DNA from: JBBDQZ01 sp040905705
Lineage (GTDB): Bacteria > Bacteroidota > Rhodothermia > Balneolales > Natronogracilivirgulaceae
Assembly (NCBI GenBank): GCA_040905705.1
Contig: JBBDQZ010000064.1
Location: 15,777 to 79,776, forward strand
Direction: 5' to 3'
DNA length: 64,000 bases
Below, piece after piece: positions 29,801-38,484 of the stretch. The stretch's first letter is position 1, and the number at the start of each line of letters is the position of its first letter. The translations under genes were made by a program, and so were the position numbers. The notes below the pieces were generated by a model. It saw only the letters and a program-made list of their open reading frames with translations. It made no database searches and was not told where the DNA came from.

Positions 29801-30770
29801 GTGATTCCGGTTTTTCCCGGTCCTCTTCGAGCCACAGAAAATCCCGGAATTGGCTGACGTCACGACTGGGCGTACCCGAAGGGGGGGTAACGGATAATCG
29901 CATTCCGGGTTGGGAGCCAATGGTCAGAAAGACGTAATTGTTGTTCGTATATGGATGCAGACGATGTTCAAACCGATCGGCCTGTTCATTGTAAATTATA
30001 CGGTCAGGGCCGTTGGCAAAAAAGAGAACCCGGTCCTGCTCATTGAAACGTCCGTCGGTTTCTCCTTCAACAATGATCGGAATCTGTCTGAGTGTGTCTT
30101 CACGCGGGTCGCTGTTTTTATGCGGCAGTTCATAGCCGCGGGTAGTCCATATCTGAATATTTTCCGGATCGATCGAACTTACATTGACCCCCATTTCTTT
30201 GAGGTAGTCTCTATTGAGTATGTAAATATCGTCATCCGGAACAGGAATTTTGTACCATTGTCCAGATGAGAGTGGATTTTCAGACTGATCCGAAACGAAG
30301 CTTTGCGATTTTTGACGACGGGGTGTCTCTTCATTAAAAACACGGATACGCAGGCGTCGTAAGACTTGAAAAATCTCCGGAGTGGTTTCGCTTTGACGTG
30401 CAACATGAATGGTCAGCGGAACCTGTATATGTCCGCGGTGCTCTCCCGGCATACCTGTTTCTATCAGTGGGCTTTCCTGGTTTGAAATCAGAAACCTGTC
30501 CGGGTGCTGGACATAGAACAGTTGACTTGAATCGGCTGTTACAGAAATAATGTCCTGTTCGATTATGCGGTATCGAGCATCTCCGTTGTGGTAGGGTACC
30601 ATCAGATATTCCGGAGCTGTTATTTTTAAACGATCGTTAACAAACTCATAATCTGTAAACTCAGCGGTTTTTGAAACCACACGAAGATCCTGTGCCATGA
30701 CAGAGATGGAACAGAGAAGCGTGAGAAAGCATGCGGACAAATATGCGATGAAGTTACTGCGTATTGCCAT
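26832..30770 (-). CDS. porU: Type IX secretion system sortase PorU
   Basis: A 1312-residue cell-surface cysteine peptidase of the gingipain (C25) family, which removes the C-terminal signal of T9SS cargo and attaches it to the surface. A signal peptide (ending VMAQ) is followed by an N-terminal beta-rich region and the C25 domain (about 545-920). The catalytic pair is visible as NFSGHGSEQ (H801) and TATCDFGRFD (C835). The final part (IFNYPNPMHNF to LEKLVILR) is a sorting-type C-terminal domain, as in known PorU. I chose the ATG at 30770 because the signal peptide starts there; an in-frame start at 30797 is also open. First gene of the long minus-strand run. Confidence 0.93.
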   Translation of the reverse strand: MAIRSNFIAYLSACFLTLLCSISVMAQDLRVVSKTAEFTDYEFVNDRLKITAPEYLMVPYHNGDARYRIIEQDIISVTADSSQLFYVQHPDRFLISNQESPLIETGMPGEHRGHIQVPLTIHVARQSETTPEIFQVLRRLRIRVFNEETPRRQKSQSFVSDQSENPLSSGQWYKIPVPDDDIYILNRDYLKEMGVNVSSIDPENIQIWTTRGYELPHKNSDPREDTLRQIPIIVEGETDGRFNEQDRVLFFANGPDRIIYNEQADRFEHRLHPYTNNNYVFLTIGSQPGMRLSVTPPSGTPSRDVSQFRDFLWLEEDREKPESRLSSGTQWFGQPFDVVSSPSQTIFTDTLAGFQAGTDVEIWLSMAARATVQSQFLFTVNGSSLPALPVGRITSTTSSVGVSARIEELRHTIEGFSIQNDIITINATFNNPQNTARGWVNWIRVRADRELQANNNRLKFHPPEDGDGSLVRYRMKNFESEPVVLDITNPVSPVRLQVNPSDDHFTVTHFSDRHRRFISSSRFRPPPPGALVPNQNLRNLSTYPDYVIITASEFMDEARRLADYRNNRDGLTPVIVTQTQIFNEFNGGVPDFVALRDYVKFLYDRGAESGRAQPEYLLLFGATTYDYKEVIRNPNKRNIVFTYQSEESISRINSYGSDDFFGFMGDDEGTWPRTIESARDLLDIGIGRLPVQNTDEARLMVDKIQSYEDPRSRGDWKSLFTFIADDDVAGRDNNDRDLHILNADGTSDEINLDHSGIRLEKIYQISYPYVNTSAGRRVPEATRAIVNRINDGTLVLNFSGHGSEQFLTDQRLFTEDDINRLNNRDRLSIMVTATCDFGRFDNTEDNSGAEKMILHPDGGLIASFTTTRVVFTTSIPTLNFGLNIELTREMTRRGEDGRPQRLGDIFRKTKNTPVGSDFNARKFILLGDPALKIGLPESRINITHLDGNPIQSDSIYDLRALDRVSISGYVSFPNDSVNTSFNGEASIRVLDAKRLIRYPADRTWATPDNCFLEDCGYFIQTDALFNGRVSVSDGRFHNEFIIPKDVSYSQNPGRIHAYAHAQNSDAVGASSSFRISGQNPEAENDQSGPNIEIYLNDELFTDGGIVNDSPKLITLLSDHSGINTTGAGVGHEIIATIEDRDNPANRRTLALNEFYQSNLDDFSSGRVEYPLNDLSEGHYRLRVRAWDVFNNMGESEINFQVLDSQELQIRNIFNYPNPMHNFTRFVFEHNQPPGRDMDIIIRIYTLTGSPVATIREKQYPTNGNKVQIEWFGRDNDNHRLATGTYLYHVQVRTETDEGRQTKDELEKLVILR

Positions 30771-31039
30771 TAGAAAGGATGTGGCTACAGCCACCAACTA
30801 CGATTACAGGTTATGGGTACGGAATTGTTACATATTTGATGATATACGTCTAATCCAGAATAGATGGATTCATGTATTACACATGGACGACCTTAAACTC
30901 CCGGATTCTGTAACCATTAACGCAATAGGCAATATCGATTCAATGAATATATTGATTGCAAAAACTAAAATTACATGTGAATTTGATTAATGTCAATCAT
31001 ATTTAAATTTTATGAGGCAACACTCCGGCACATTCAGAT

Positions 31040-32221
31040 TTATGACAAACGTTCTACAACCATTGCCGACGCTCCACCTCCACCATTGCTGATTGCGGCA
31101 CAGCCCCAGGTTTTATCATGATGGTGAAGGGCATGAATCAGTGTTACAAGAATACGGCTTCCGGAACAACCGAGGGGATGGCCAAGGCTGACTGCTCCAC
31201 CATGCACATTGACTTTTTCGGGATCCAGTTTCAATAACCGATTGTTGGCCAGCGTAACCACAGAAAAGGCTTCGTTGATTTCGAAAAGATCCATATCGGA
31301 GCTTTTTTTTCCGGCACGATGCAGGGCACGGGAAACGGCTTCGGCCGGTGCTGTTGTAAACCACTCGGGAGCTTGCGCTGTGCTGGACTGGCTCACCAGG
31401 CGTGCGGCCGGTTTAAGTCCGTGTTCATCCGCCATTTTCTCACTCATTAGTAACAATGCTGCAGCACCGTCACTGATTGGGGAGGCATTAGCGAGAGTTA
31501 TCGTCCCTTCATCGCCAAAAACCGGAGTGGCCTTTGCAATATTATCCAGGATTACCCGGTCGAGCTCCTCGTCGGAAATGATTACATCAGCATCTCCTTT
31601 CCGATTACGGATTTTGACGGGGGTAATCTCATTTTTAAAGAGATGCCTATCACGGGCTTTTTGTGCTCGCCGATAGGATGTTACGGTATATTCATCCTGT
31701 TCCTCCCGGGTAATACCGTATGTGGATGCACAAAGCTCGGCTGCCTTGCTCATAGGGTAATTTTTATAGGCATCCCATAATCCGTCCCGCATGATCCCGT
31801 CCTGCAGTTCACTATGCCCGAGTTTAATGCCGAATCGTGTTTCGGGATGATAATAGGGAACATTGCTCATACTTTCCATACCGCCGGCTATCATCACATT
31901 AGTGTCACCGGAAGCAATTTGTTGCATGGCAATCATGACGGCTTTCATGCCGGATGCACATACTTTGTTAACTGTGGTACAGGGAGTAGTGTTTTTTAGT
32001 CCCGCTTTCAGAGCTGCCTGCCGGGCGGGTGCCTGTCCGATACCGGCAGACAAGGCATTCCCCATAATCACTTCGTCAATAATATCCGGATTCAGGCTGT
32101 TATTTTTAAACAGGGCACCAATAACGACAGAGCCGAGATCCGGGGCAGTAATGAATTTGAATTTACCACCAAACGATCCTAAAGGTGTGCGTAGAGCATC
32201 AATGATAACTACATTCTGCAT
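31040..32221 (-). CDS. Acetyl-CoA C-acyltransferase (thiolase), altered active site
   Basis: A 393-residue thiolase of the acetoacetyl-CoA/3-ketoacyl-CoA family. The nucleophile is C88 in NKVCASGMKA, and H348 sits in GHPLGCSGSR. The second catalytic cysteine, in the usual ICNGGGGA motif, is a serine (S378 in ISNGGGGASAM); a cysteine occurs four residues earlier (C374). The change is a single TGC-to-AGC-type difference. Such an enzyme might be slow, condense rather than cleave, or depend on another residue. It is not clearly part of the porU operon: 269 bp separate its stop from the porU start. Confidence 0.9.
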   Translation of the reverse strand: MQNVVIIDALRTPLGSFGGKFKFITAPDLGSVVIGALFKNNSLNPDIIDEVIMGNALSAGIGQAPARQAALKAGLKNTTPCTTVNKVCASGMKAVMIAMQQIASGDTNVMIAGGMESMSNVPYYHPETRFGIKLGHSELQDGIMRDGLWDAYKNYPMSKAAELCASTYGITREEQDEYTVTSYRRAQKARDRHLFKNEITPVKIRNRKGDADVIISDEELDRVILDNIAKATPVFGDEGTITLANASPISDGAAALLLMSEKMADEHGLKPAARLVSQSSTAQAPEWFTTAPAEAVSRALHRAGKKSSDMDLFEINEAFSVVTLANNRLLKLDPEKVNVHGGAVSLGHPLGCSGSRILVTLIHALHHHDKTWGCAAISNGGGGASAMVVERLS

Positions 32222-32245
32222 AGTGATTATAGGAATCAGTGAATA

Positions 32246-32767
32246 TCAAATATCAGATTCATCGCGCCAGGATACGAGACGCCAGTTAGAGGTACTGTCC
32301 TGTCGCGTCATCCGAAAACTGGCGGACCCGTCCGTTCGGTAAATCTCTGAGGGTGAGGCCACAACTGTCAGATTGAATCGCCGGATCACTTGTCCGTCCG
32401 TTTGGGATTCATTAATAATTTTCTGGGTGATGTTATTCCAGCGTAATGTTATTTCATAACTGAGAGAAAACATGTTATAAGTGCTGGTCATTTCGTTCGA
32501 GCGGCCCCAGGTGATATCCACATTATGTTCTGCATCACGAAAGGTGAAAATAAAGTCGGGGTGAATAAGCGGGCCGTAGAGCGATGTATCCCTTAATTCG
32601 TACGATTTTTGAAAGCGGGTGTAAAAGCCCTCGATTGTAGACGGATCTCCAAGCAGATCGTCCAGGGGATCACCTTTCAGTTCACCGGGTGCAAACGGGT
32701 TGGTACACCCGCCTGTTAAAAGGAGGTGGACCAGCAGTACGGGAAGGGATAATCTGTGGGGACTCAT
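32246..32767 (-). CDS. NTF2-like lipoprotein, function unknown
   Basis: A 173-residue lipoprotein with a signal peptide and lipobox LTGGC (cysteine about residue 21). The mature part begins with PFAPGELKGDPLDDLL, then an FYTRFQKSYELRD to FTFRD segment like the opening of NTF2/SnoaL-type domains, and ends with an FRMTRQDSTSNWRLVSW strand. NTF2-like folds are only suggested by pattern. It starts with an ATG at 32767 and ends 24 bp before the thiolase start. Confidence 0.65.
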   Translation of the reverse strand: MSPHRLSLPVLLVHLLLTGGCTNPFAPGELKGDPLDDLLGDPSTIEGFYTRFQKSYELRDTSLYGPLIHPDFIFTFRDAEHNVDITWGRSNEMTSTYNMFSLSYEITLRWNNITQKIINESQTDGQVIRRFNLTVVASPSEIYRTDGSASFRMTRQDSTSNWRLVSWRDESDI

Positions 32768-32981
32768 ATTTCAGCACAACATTAAACACATGCATTTCTC
32801 TTTACAATTTATATGATTAACGGGAGCAATGCATCACGATTTGGATCAGCATACTAAAATCGATTTATTTCTGGAATAATGGCCGAAATAATTTCATAAA
32901 ATGGGTTAACCATACCATGGGGTCAACCTGCGGTATTGGCACTCAGAGAGCATTGGAGAAGAAAAGGAAGCAACAGAGCGG

Positions 32982-34130
32982 TTAGGTATTCAGTTTGGAA
33001 AAGGCTGATTTAAGGTCTTCACGCAGATCTTCGACATCTTCAATGCCGACAGAAAGACGGATTAATGAATCTTTAAGTCCGGTTGCCTCCCGAACTTTTG
33101 CTGGAATGGAAGCGTGGGTCATGCTCGCCGGATGGCTGATCAGTGACTCTACACCACCGAGACTCTCTGCCAGGGTAAAAAAACGGGTGTTCTTCATGAA
33201 GGATACCGCGTTATTAATATCGTCCTTTTTCAGGCTGAATGAGACCATAGCCCCAAAATCGCTCATTTGAGCACGGGCGATGTTATGGTTTTGGTGCGAT
33301 GCAAGTCCGGGATAGCGAACATCTCCAACGTCCGGGTGGCCAGTGAGAAATTCGGCAAGGACACGGGCGTTTTCACAGGCACGTTGAACTCTCAACCCCA
33401 ACGTTTTGACGCCACGCAGAGCGAGATAGCAGTCCATAGGGCCCGGCACAGCACCTGTTGTTTTGGTTTGAAATGTAAGATTTTCATAGATATCGTCATG
33501 ATTGGTACAAACCGCACCTCCTATCAGATCGGAGTGGCCACCGATATATTTTGTTGTGGAATGGAGCGATGCATCGGCACCCAAAAGAAGCGGCTGTTGC
33601 AGTGCGGGCGATGCGAAGGTATTATCAACAATAGTGAGGACGTTCTTTTTTCGAGCTTCTTCTGAAAGAACCGCAATATCTACAATATTGAGTAAGGGAT
33701 TCGAGGGGGTTTCAATCCAGAGCAATTTGGTATGAGGGGTAAAAGCCTGCCTCACATTCTTGATGGAACTCATGTCGATAAAACTGAATCGAATACCATA
33801 TGGCTCAAACACACTGGTAAAAAGGCGATAGGAACCACCATATAAGTCGTTGGTCGTGATAACATGATCACCCGGACGGAGCATTTTTAATAGTGCATCC
33901 ATGGCTGCACATCCGGAGGCAAAGGCTGCAGCAAAGCGGGCTTCTTCAAGGCCGGCAAGCAGTTTTTCAAAGGCACTGCGGGTTGGATTGCTGACCCGGG
34001 CATATTCGTGTCCCTTGTTTTGATTCGGGGCTTGCTGGGCATAGGTAGATGTAAAAAAAACCGGAGGCATCACAGCTCCGGTTGTCTCTTCAGGAGTCTG
34101 GCCGGCATGAATGGTTCTGGTATTGAATTT
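32982..34130 (-). CDS. Trans-sulfuration PLP enzyme (cystathionine gamma-synthase/lyase type)
   Basis: A 382-residue pyridoxal-phosphate enzyme of the Cys/Met metabolism family. The PLP lysine is K195 in STTKYIGGHSD. Other family blocks are FTSTYAQQ, YARVSNPTR, FASGCAAMDA, TNDLYGGSYRLF, VDNTFASP and ESLGGVESLISHPASMTH. The overall pattern fits cystathionine gamma-synthase or gamma-lyase, but family members with different reactions look alike. I used the ATG at 34130, where MKFNTRTIHAG begins. The 214 bp downstream and about 340 bp upstream show no other gene. Confidence 0.9.
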   Translation of the reverse strand, partial: KFNTRTIHAGQTPEETTGAVMPPVFFTSTYAQQAPNQNKGHEYARVSNPTRSAFEKLLAGLEEARFAAAFASGCAAMDALLKMLRPGDHVITTNDLYGGSYRLFTSVFEPYGIRFSFIDMSSIKNVRQAFTPHTKLLWIETPSNPLLNIVDIAVLSEEARKKNVLTIVDNTFASPALQQPLLLGADASLHSTTKYIGGHSDLIGGAVCTNHDDIYENLTFQTKTTGAVPGPMDCYLALRGVKTLGLRVQRACENARVLAEFLTGHPDVGDVRYPGLASHQNHNIARAQMSDFGAMVSFSLKKDDINNAVSFMKNTRFFTLAESLGGVESLISHPASMTHASIPAKVREATGLKDSLIRLSVGIEDVEDLREDLKSAFSKLNT

Positions 34131-34269
34131 CATGTGTATATTTTTTATCACTATTGTCACATGTAATGTCCATTATGGAAATAATCATGCTTCTGTATGA
34201 CGAGAAGCCGTCATGGCCATTTCATCTGTTTAAAATTTTATACCTTATAAGGCCGGATGGAACATTCAT

Positions 34270-34306
34270 GGTGAAAACATCTGCGTGTTTGTCGAAAATT
34301 TTCACC
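34270..34306. promoter_or_regulatory. Perfect inverted repeat upstream of the trans-sulfuration gene
   Basis: GGTGAAAA (34270-34277) and TTTTCACC (34299-34306) form a perfect 8-bp inverted repeat with a 21-base spacer. It lies about 140 bp upstream of the trans-sulfuration gene start, so it could be an operator or a leader hairpin for that gene. There is no direct sign of function, and no known riboswitch pattern was recognised here. Confidence 0.3.
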
Positions 34307-34351
34307 TATGATACCCAATATAATTTTGCTGAACAAAAGGTAAAGATATTG

Positions 34352-34390
34352 AAAAAAAAGCCCTGCGGTATAAACTGCAGAGCTTTTTTT
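34352..34390 (-). terminator. Rho-independent terminator after the TPR lipoprotein gene
   Basis: Read on the minus strand this is an AGCTCTGCAG...CCGCAGGGCT stem of about 9 bp with one mismatch and a 6-base loop, followed by a run of at least seven T. It lies about 80 bp beyond the stop of the TPR lipoprotein gene. A-rich flanks on both sides mean it may work in both directions. Confidence 0.75.
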
Positions 34391-34468
34391 AATTTCCACG
34401 GAGTAGACAGGGAGTCAATGCAACCCTGGTGGTATGGGTTATGTGAAAATAGATTGAACAATCAAAGA

Positions 34469-35797
34469 TCAAAGGCCGGCTTTTTCCTGAGCCCGTTCGG
34501 CTTCTTCTTCCATGCCGAGATGAGTATAGACACGGAAAAGGGAACGCCAGTTTTCCACATTGTCCTCATTAAGTTCGGTGGCTTTTTCGAAATGGGGGAT
34601 GGCTTGTCTGAGATAAGCTCTGGCCTGCTCGTCGAACCTGTCTTCATCTTCCAGGTCATCGGCCATGTTTCTCTGATCCTGTAAAATTGCAGCACGATTC
34701 TGGTAAATTATCCCAAGAGTAGAATGGACTTCCTCATTTTCCTGGTCATTTTCAAGTGCAAGCAACAACTCTTCTTCCGCCTCTTCTGAAAAACGGAAGG
34801 ATTCCTCAATCAGCATGTCAGCCTCATCTTCCAGACTACTCAATTCATCACGCAACCCGGTCAATACGGCTTCATCCGGATTGGGTTTCTGTCTTTCCTG
34901 ACGAATTTCCCGGCTTTTATCATACATGTCGTCATAGATACTTCGTATTTGCCGGTCCAGTTCCTGGACCATCTGATAAACCTGAGTTGCAAATACCAGC
35001 CGGTATTGTGGATTGTCCGGATCCCGCTCAATCAATTCCTGAACCAATTCCATGGCCAGGTCGGTTTCGCCTCTGCGCAAATACAAATTGGCAATTTCCT
35101 GTACGATCTCTATTTCATCGGGATACAGTTCTCTGGCTTCTAACAAGACTTGGAGAGCATCGTCCTCCCGGTCGTTTTGTAACAGAAAATATGAGAGGCG
35201 ATAGTAATTGAACAGATCTGCATCTTCGAGTTCATAAATAATATGGCGGGTATACTCTTCAGCGTCTTCGAAGTTACCCAGTGCAAAGCTGACTTCTACC
35301 AACAGGTTATAACTTTGTGCGCTGTCTGGATTGATGGCTATGGCATTAAGAAAATGTTGTCGTGCAATGGCCAGTGAATCTTCAGAAGTGCTGACAATGT
35401 CTTCGGTTAAAAGCCCAACGCCCGAGTTGTATTCATTGCCCCAATATTCGATGATTTTTTCCGGCAATTCTCTTGCTTCGCTGCTTCTTCCCGACTGGGT
35501 ATCATAACGTCTTTTTGCTTCATCGAAATTATCACGAGCAGATTGATAATCATCCAGGCGCTCGGCAACCGGTTTGTTACCGGCCATGGCAGCATAGGCA
35601 ACGCCAATGTAGTAATATCCGTCAGCATTTTCCGGGTTTGTTTCCAGGGCTCTCTCAGCAGATCGAATAACCTGTTCATAATTTTCTTCAACGAGGGCCA
35701 GTTTTGCCGATTCGATATTAGGATCACTAGCACATGACCATATCACAAACATCGTAACAATGGCGGCCAGTGAAATTTTTAAAACATCCGTTTTCAT
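34469..35797 (-). CDS. TPR-repeat lipoprotein
   Basis: A 442-residue exported lipoprotein with lipobox VIWSC (cysteine about residue 22). The mature part is built of tetratricopeptide-like helical pairs: EENYEQVIRSAERALETNPENADGYYYIGVAYAAM near 37-71, a SYNLLVEVSFALGNFEDAEEY unit, a LYLRRGETDLAMELVQELIERDPDN unit, and a final VENWRSLFRVYTHLGMEEEAERAQE unit. A charged helical stretch, probably coiled coil, lies at about 285-345. TPRs bind proteins, so it is probably a scaffold or assembly factor. A terminator lies downstream; the start faces the ridA gene across about 307 bp. Confidence 0.88.
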   Translation of the reverse strand: MKTDVLKISLAAIVTMFVIWSCASDPNIESAKLALVEENYEQVIRSAERALETNPENADGYYYIGVAYAAMAGNKPVAERLDDYQSARDNFDEAKRRYDTQSGRSSEARELPEKIIEYWGNEYNSGVGLLTEDIVSTSEDSLAIARQHFLNAIAINPDSAQSYNLLVEVSFALGNFEDAEEYTRHIIYELEDADLFNYYRLSYFLLQNDREDDALQVLLEARELYPDEIEIVQEIANLYLRRGETDLAMELVQELIERDPDNPQYRLVFATQVYQMVQELDRQIRSIYDDMYDKSREIRQERQKPNPDEAVLTGLRDELSSLEDEADMLIEESFRFSEEAEEELLLALENDQENEEVHSTLGIIYQNRAAILQDQRNMADDLEDEDRFDEQARAYLRQAIPHFEKATELNEDNVENWRSLFRVYTHLGMEEEAERAQEKAGL

Positions 35798-36104
35798 CGC
35801 GTAAATTATTTAAATGATTAATGACGGGCGAATTCTTCGTTAAGGTTCGCACTATACAGGTTGATGGATGGAATTCGCTGGCAATATATCTATCGTAAAA
35901 TTCCTTTTGAAATCAATATCTGAAAATAACAAAAAACCACATCGCCTGAAAGTAAGCATAGCTATTCTTATCTGCAAAAAAGTTGCATTCCGTTAACTCA
36001 GCTGGTTGTATAAAGCTGCTATTTTCTGTTGTTTCTGGATTTCGTATGATTATGATTCAGTGAAAGAAAACTTGATTTAATAACGAATTAGGTATGGTTA
36101 ACGT
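35798..36104. other. Intergenic region between divergent genes
   Basis: This 307-bp AT-rich stretch separates the TPR lipoprotein gene (minus) and ridA (plus), so it must contain two divergent promoters. I see no open frame, tRNA, hairpin terminator or known riboswitch in it, and I cannot place the promoters with confidence. Confidence 0.5.
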
Positions 36105-36485
36105 ATGTTAAAACAATCAATAAACACCGTGGATGCCCCTGCAGCTATAGGTCCTTACACTCAGGCAGTGGTGTATGACCAACTCATTTTTTGTTCCGGC
36201 CAGATTGGCCTGGATCCTGAAAGTGGGGAGTTGGCAGGATCTGATACCGTACATCAAATGCAGCAGGTAATGAACAATCTGGGTGCCGTATTGCGAGCAG
36301 CCGGATCCGACTGGGGAAGAGTATTAAAGTGCACTATTTATCTGATCGACATACAGGAATTTTCCCATGTCAACGAGGTCTATGCAACATATTTTAGTGC
36401 TGATCCGCCTGCCCGGGAAGTGGTGGCTGTGAAAAATCTTCCCAAAAACGCCAGAGTCGAAGTTAGTTGTATGGCACATCGGTAA
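36105..36485 (+). CDS. RidA family reactive intermediate deaminase
   Basis: A 126-residue RidA/YjgF/YER057c protein, which hydrolyses reactive enamine/imine intermediates released by PLP enzymes. The family signature is intact: APAAIGPYTQAV (about 10-21), FCSGQIGLDP (about 28-37) and the late KNARVEVSCMAH with the carboxylate-binding arginine. The 3' end overlaps the end of the converging M23 gene by 23 bp, so the two tails share coding bases. A trans-sulfuration PLP enzyme nearby is a plausible source of the intermediates. Confidence 0.95.
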   Translation: MLKQSINTVDAPAAIGPYTQAVVYDQLIFCSGQIGLDPESGELAGSDTVHQMQQVMNNLGAVLRAAGSDWGRVLKCTIYLIDIQEFSHVNEVYATYFSADPPAREVVAVKNLPKNARVEVSCMAHR

Positions 36486-38484
36486 AAGTCATTTCCGACC
36501 AGTTTCCGGCCAGGTCAGGTACCCGTACAGTTATTTCATTGGTGCTTTGAGGAGAAAAATTTGGATGGTGGTATATCAACAGGTTTTTTTCCGGATCAAA
36601 TTCAGCAATGCCCCGAGTCTTGTTGACATAAAATTCGGCCGATGGATAATCGATTCCCGAGAGGTCATCCTCCACGAATACGGATGCATAATATCGGTTG
36701 TTGTACGCCCGGTGTTCTAATTGTGGAGATGTAATAACAGGCCCTGCAGAGTCGGTCCTTACCGTAAAATGGCCTCCGTTTCTCACCGATCCCACCAATG
36801 CTTTGTTTCGTTGGTCTACATATGAGGAGATATGGGATAGTTTGCCGGTGACCGGATCGGTTTGATACAGGCCAACTCCTTTGGTTTTAGCCAGTTTTTC
36901 ATCCAGTAAAATTCGAATCACGGCCGGCCTGCGAAAGGGTTCATTGTTCGGAAACAGGTACAGGTCCGGGTATACTCCGGAAATGCCCTGGGTAACGGGT
37001 TCAAAAAATGATTCAGGAGGAAAATGGACAGAAATGCGCATGTTCTCATGATATACCGATGTGTGATGTGCAGGATCGATCCGGTTAAGGGCCCAGGTGC
37101 TGTCGCTCTTTTGCAATTCCATTCGTGGAGCAATGTCAAGCGGAAGTCCGCGATGAGAAAATACATATGGCCGTGCCTCCTCCCCGTATGACCCAACCGG
37201 CCGTATGAGCAGAATTTCGCTGTTTCTATTTCGTTTTATATTTTCAGCATCATTTTCGAAAGATGTTGTGATCGGGTGGACCCAGTTATTGTACCAATAG
37301 AGTCCGGAGGGAGAGGCCCTTCCCGGCCGCGATTTTCCGGCAACAATAGGCATCTCAATTAAAGGCCTGGAATCCGGTTCGGTGACATTCAACTGAAGCG
37401 TTGCCAATGACTGGTTTCCGAAAAAATCAGATGCTTCGATACGAATATGACGGGTTCCTGGCGAAAGGTTCAATCGACCGGTATGTCCGGTGTCATGGTA
37501 GAACGGCAACGTATTGCCATTTCGAAGATATAGACGCTGATAGCCTTTCCTTTCTTCAGTCAGAATGGAATATACCCTGTCCAGAAAGATCTGTCTCGAC
37601 TGATCATAGGAAAAGCTGTCTGCCTGGGAGTGAAAATAAAGTTTGTCGTCGACATACATCTTCAGATCGTATACAGCATGAACATTGTTTGAGGAATTGG
37701 CGCGATCAAACACATCGACGGCCAGGCCAATTTCCCCGGATATTTCCACGGTTCCGAAATGGTATGGATCGCCTCGGCCGGGAGTGGGTATTCTGTAAAT
37801 TTCTTTACGGCCGTTTATGGTGCTGATGGGTGATAACGGCTCAATCACAAGACCGGAAAATTGTGGTGAAATGGTGTCCTCAATCCGGTAACCCGCCAGC
37901 ATTGGATTAAACGGGTGGCCTTCCGGAGTTCGAAGCTCGAAGTGAAGATGGGGCGGCCCCACACCTGTAGAGCCTGTCCACCCGATTTGTTCCCCCCGGC
38001 GGAAATAATGATTATAATCCTCAAATAATTCGTCGTATTCAAACATGTAATTTTGCATCCGCAGGGAATCAACTATACTCCGGATGTCGGGATGAAAATC
38101 TCTGAGATGAGCATATAGAGAAATACTGCCGTCGTCGTGTTTCAGGTAGATAACGTTTCCGTATCCAGCCGGACCCACGGCAACCCGATGGACGATACCA
38201 TCACGTGCGGCAAATACGGCGTAACCTTCCTGTCCCCAGGTTCCGATATCCATGGCGGCATGAAAATGGGCGGATCGTGTTTCTCCAAAAGATGAGGACA
38301 TATAACGGGAGGCATTTGTCGGCCAGGCATATGAAACGTTATTGCTGAGAAAAGCGGGGCGCGATTGAGCTAAGGTATGAGAGGCGGAAAACGACAGAAT
38401 ATGCGCTATGCTACATATTTCGACCAGCACAATCAGTAATGAAGGAATCCGGAATAAGGATGTAATAAATACGGCTGCTTTCAT
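36463..38484 (-). CDS. M23 family metallopeptidase, large
   Basis: A 673-residue exported peptidase with an M23 domain near its N-terminus. After a signal peptide (ending SHTLAQ, about residue 40) the zinc ligands are visible: HxxxD at H75/D79, H126 in LYAHL and HxH at H179/H181 (PPHLHFEL), so the site is complete, unlike the one at 111-1439. The remaining 450 residues look like beta-rich domains, the last resembling an Ig-like fold (GPVITSPQLEHRAYNNRYYASVFVEDDLSG). It probably acts on peptidoglycan in the periplasm or at the surface. Its 3' end overlaps ridA; its start codon lies in a short repeat. Confidence 0.85.
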   Translation of the reverse strand: MKAAVFITSLFRIPSLLIVLVEICSIAHILSFSASHTLAQSRPAFLSNNVSYAWPTNASRYMSSSFGETRSAHFHAAMDIGTWGQEGYAVFAARDGIVHRVAVGPAGYGNVIYLKHDDGSISLYAHLRDFHPDIRSIVDSLRMQNYMFEYDELFEDYNHYFRRGEQIGWTGSTGVGPPHLHFELRTPEGHPFNPMLAGYRIEDTISPQFSGLVIEPLSPISTINGRKEIYRIPTPGRGDPYHFGTVEISGEIGLAVDVFDRANSSNNVHAVYDLKMYVDDKLYFHSQADSFSYDQSRQIFLDRVYSILTEERKGYQRLYLRNGNTLPFYHDTGHTGRLNLSPGTRHIRIEASDFFGNQSLATLQLNVTEPDSRPLIEMPIVAGKSRPGRASPSGLYWYNNWVHPITTSFENDAENIKRNRNSEILLIRPVGSYGEEARPYVFSHRGLPLDIAPRMELQKSDSTWALNRIDPAHHTSVYHENMRISVHFPPESFFEPVTQGISGVYPDLYLFPNNEPFRRPAVIRILLDEKLAKTKGVGLYQTDPVTGKLSHISSYVDQRNKALVGSVRNGGHFTVRTDSAGPVITSPQLEHRAYNNRYYASVFVEDDLSGIDYPSAEFYVNKTRGIAEFDPEKNLLIYHHPNFSPQSTNEITVRVPDLAGNWSEMTFTDVPYN

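Noticed and set aside
30697..30990. A 97-residue open frame spanning the porU start
   Set aside because: It overlaps the porU signal-peptide coding region on the opposite strand and has no features of its own.
34131..34468. A SAM riboswitch before the trans-sulfuration gene
   Set aside because: I looked for the conserved SAM-binding core in this leader and saw none; only a simple inverted repeat and a terminator of the other gene are present.
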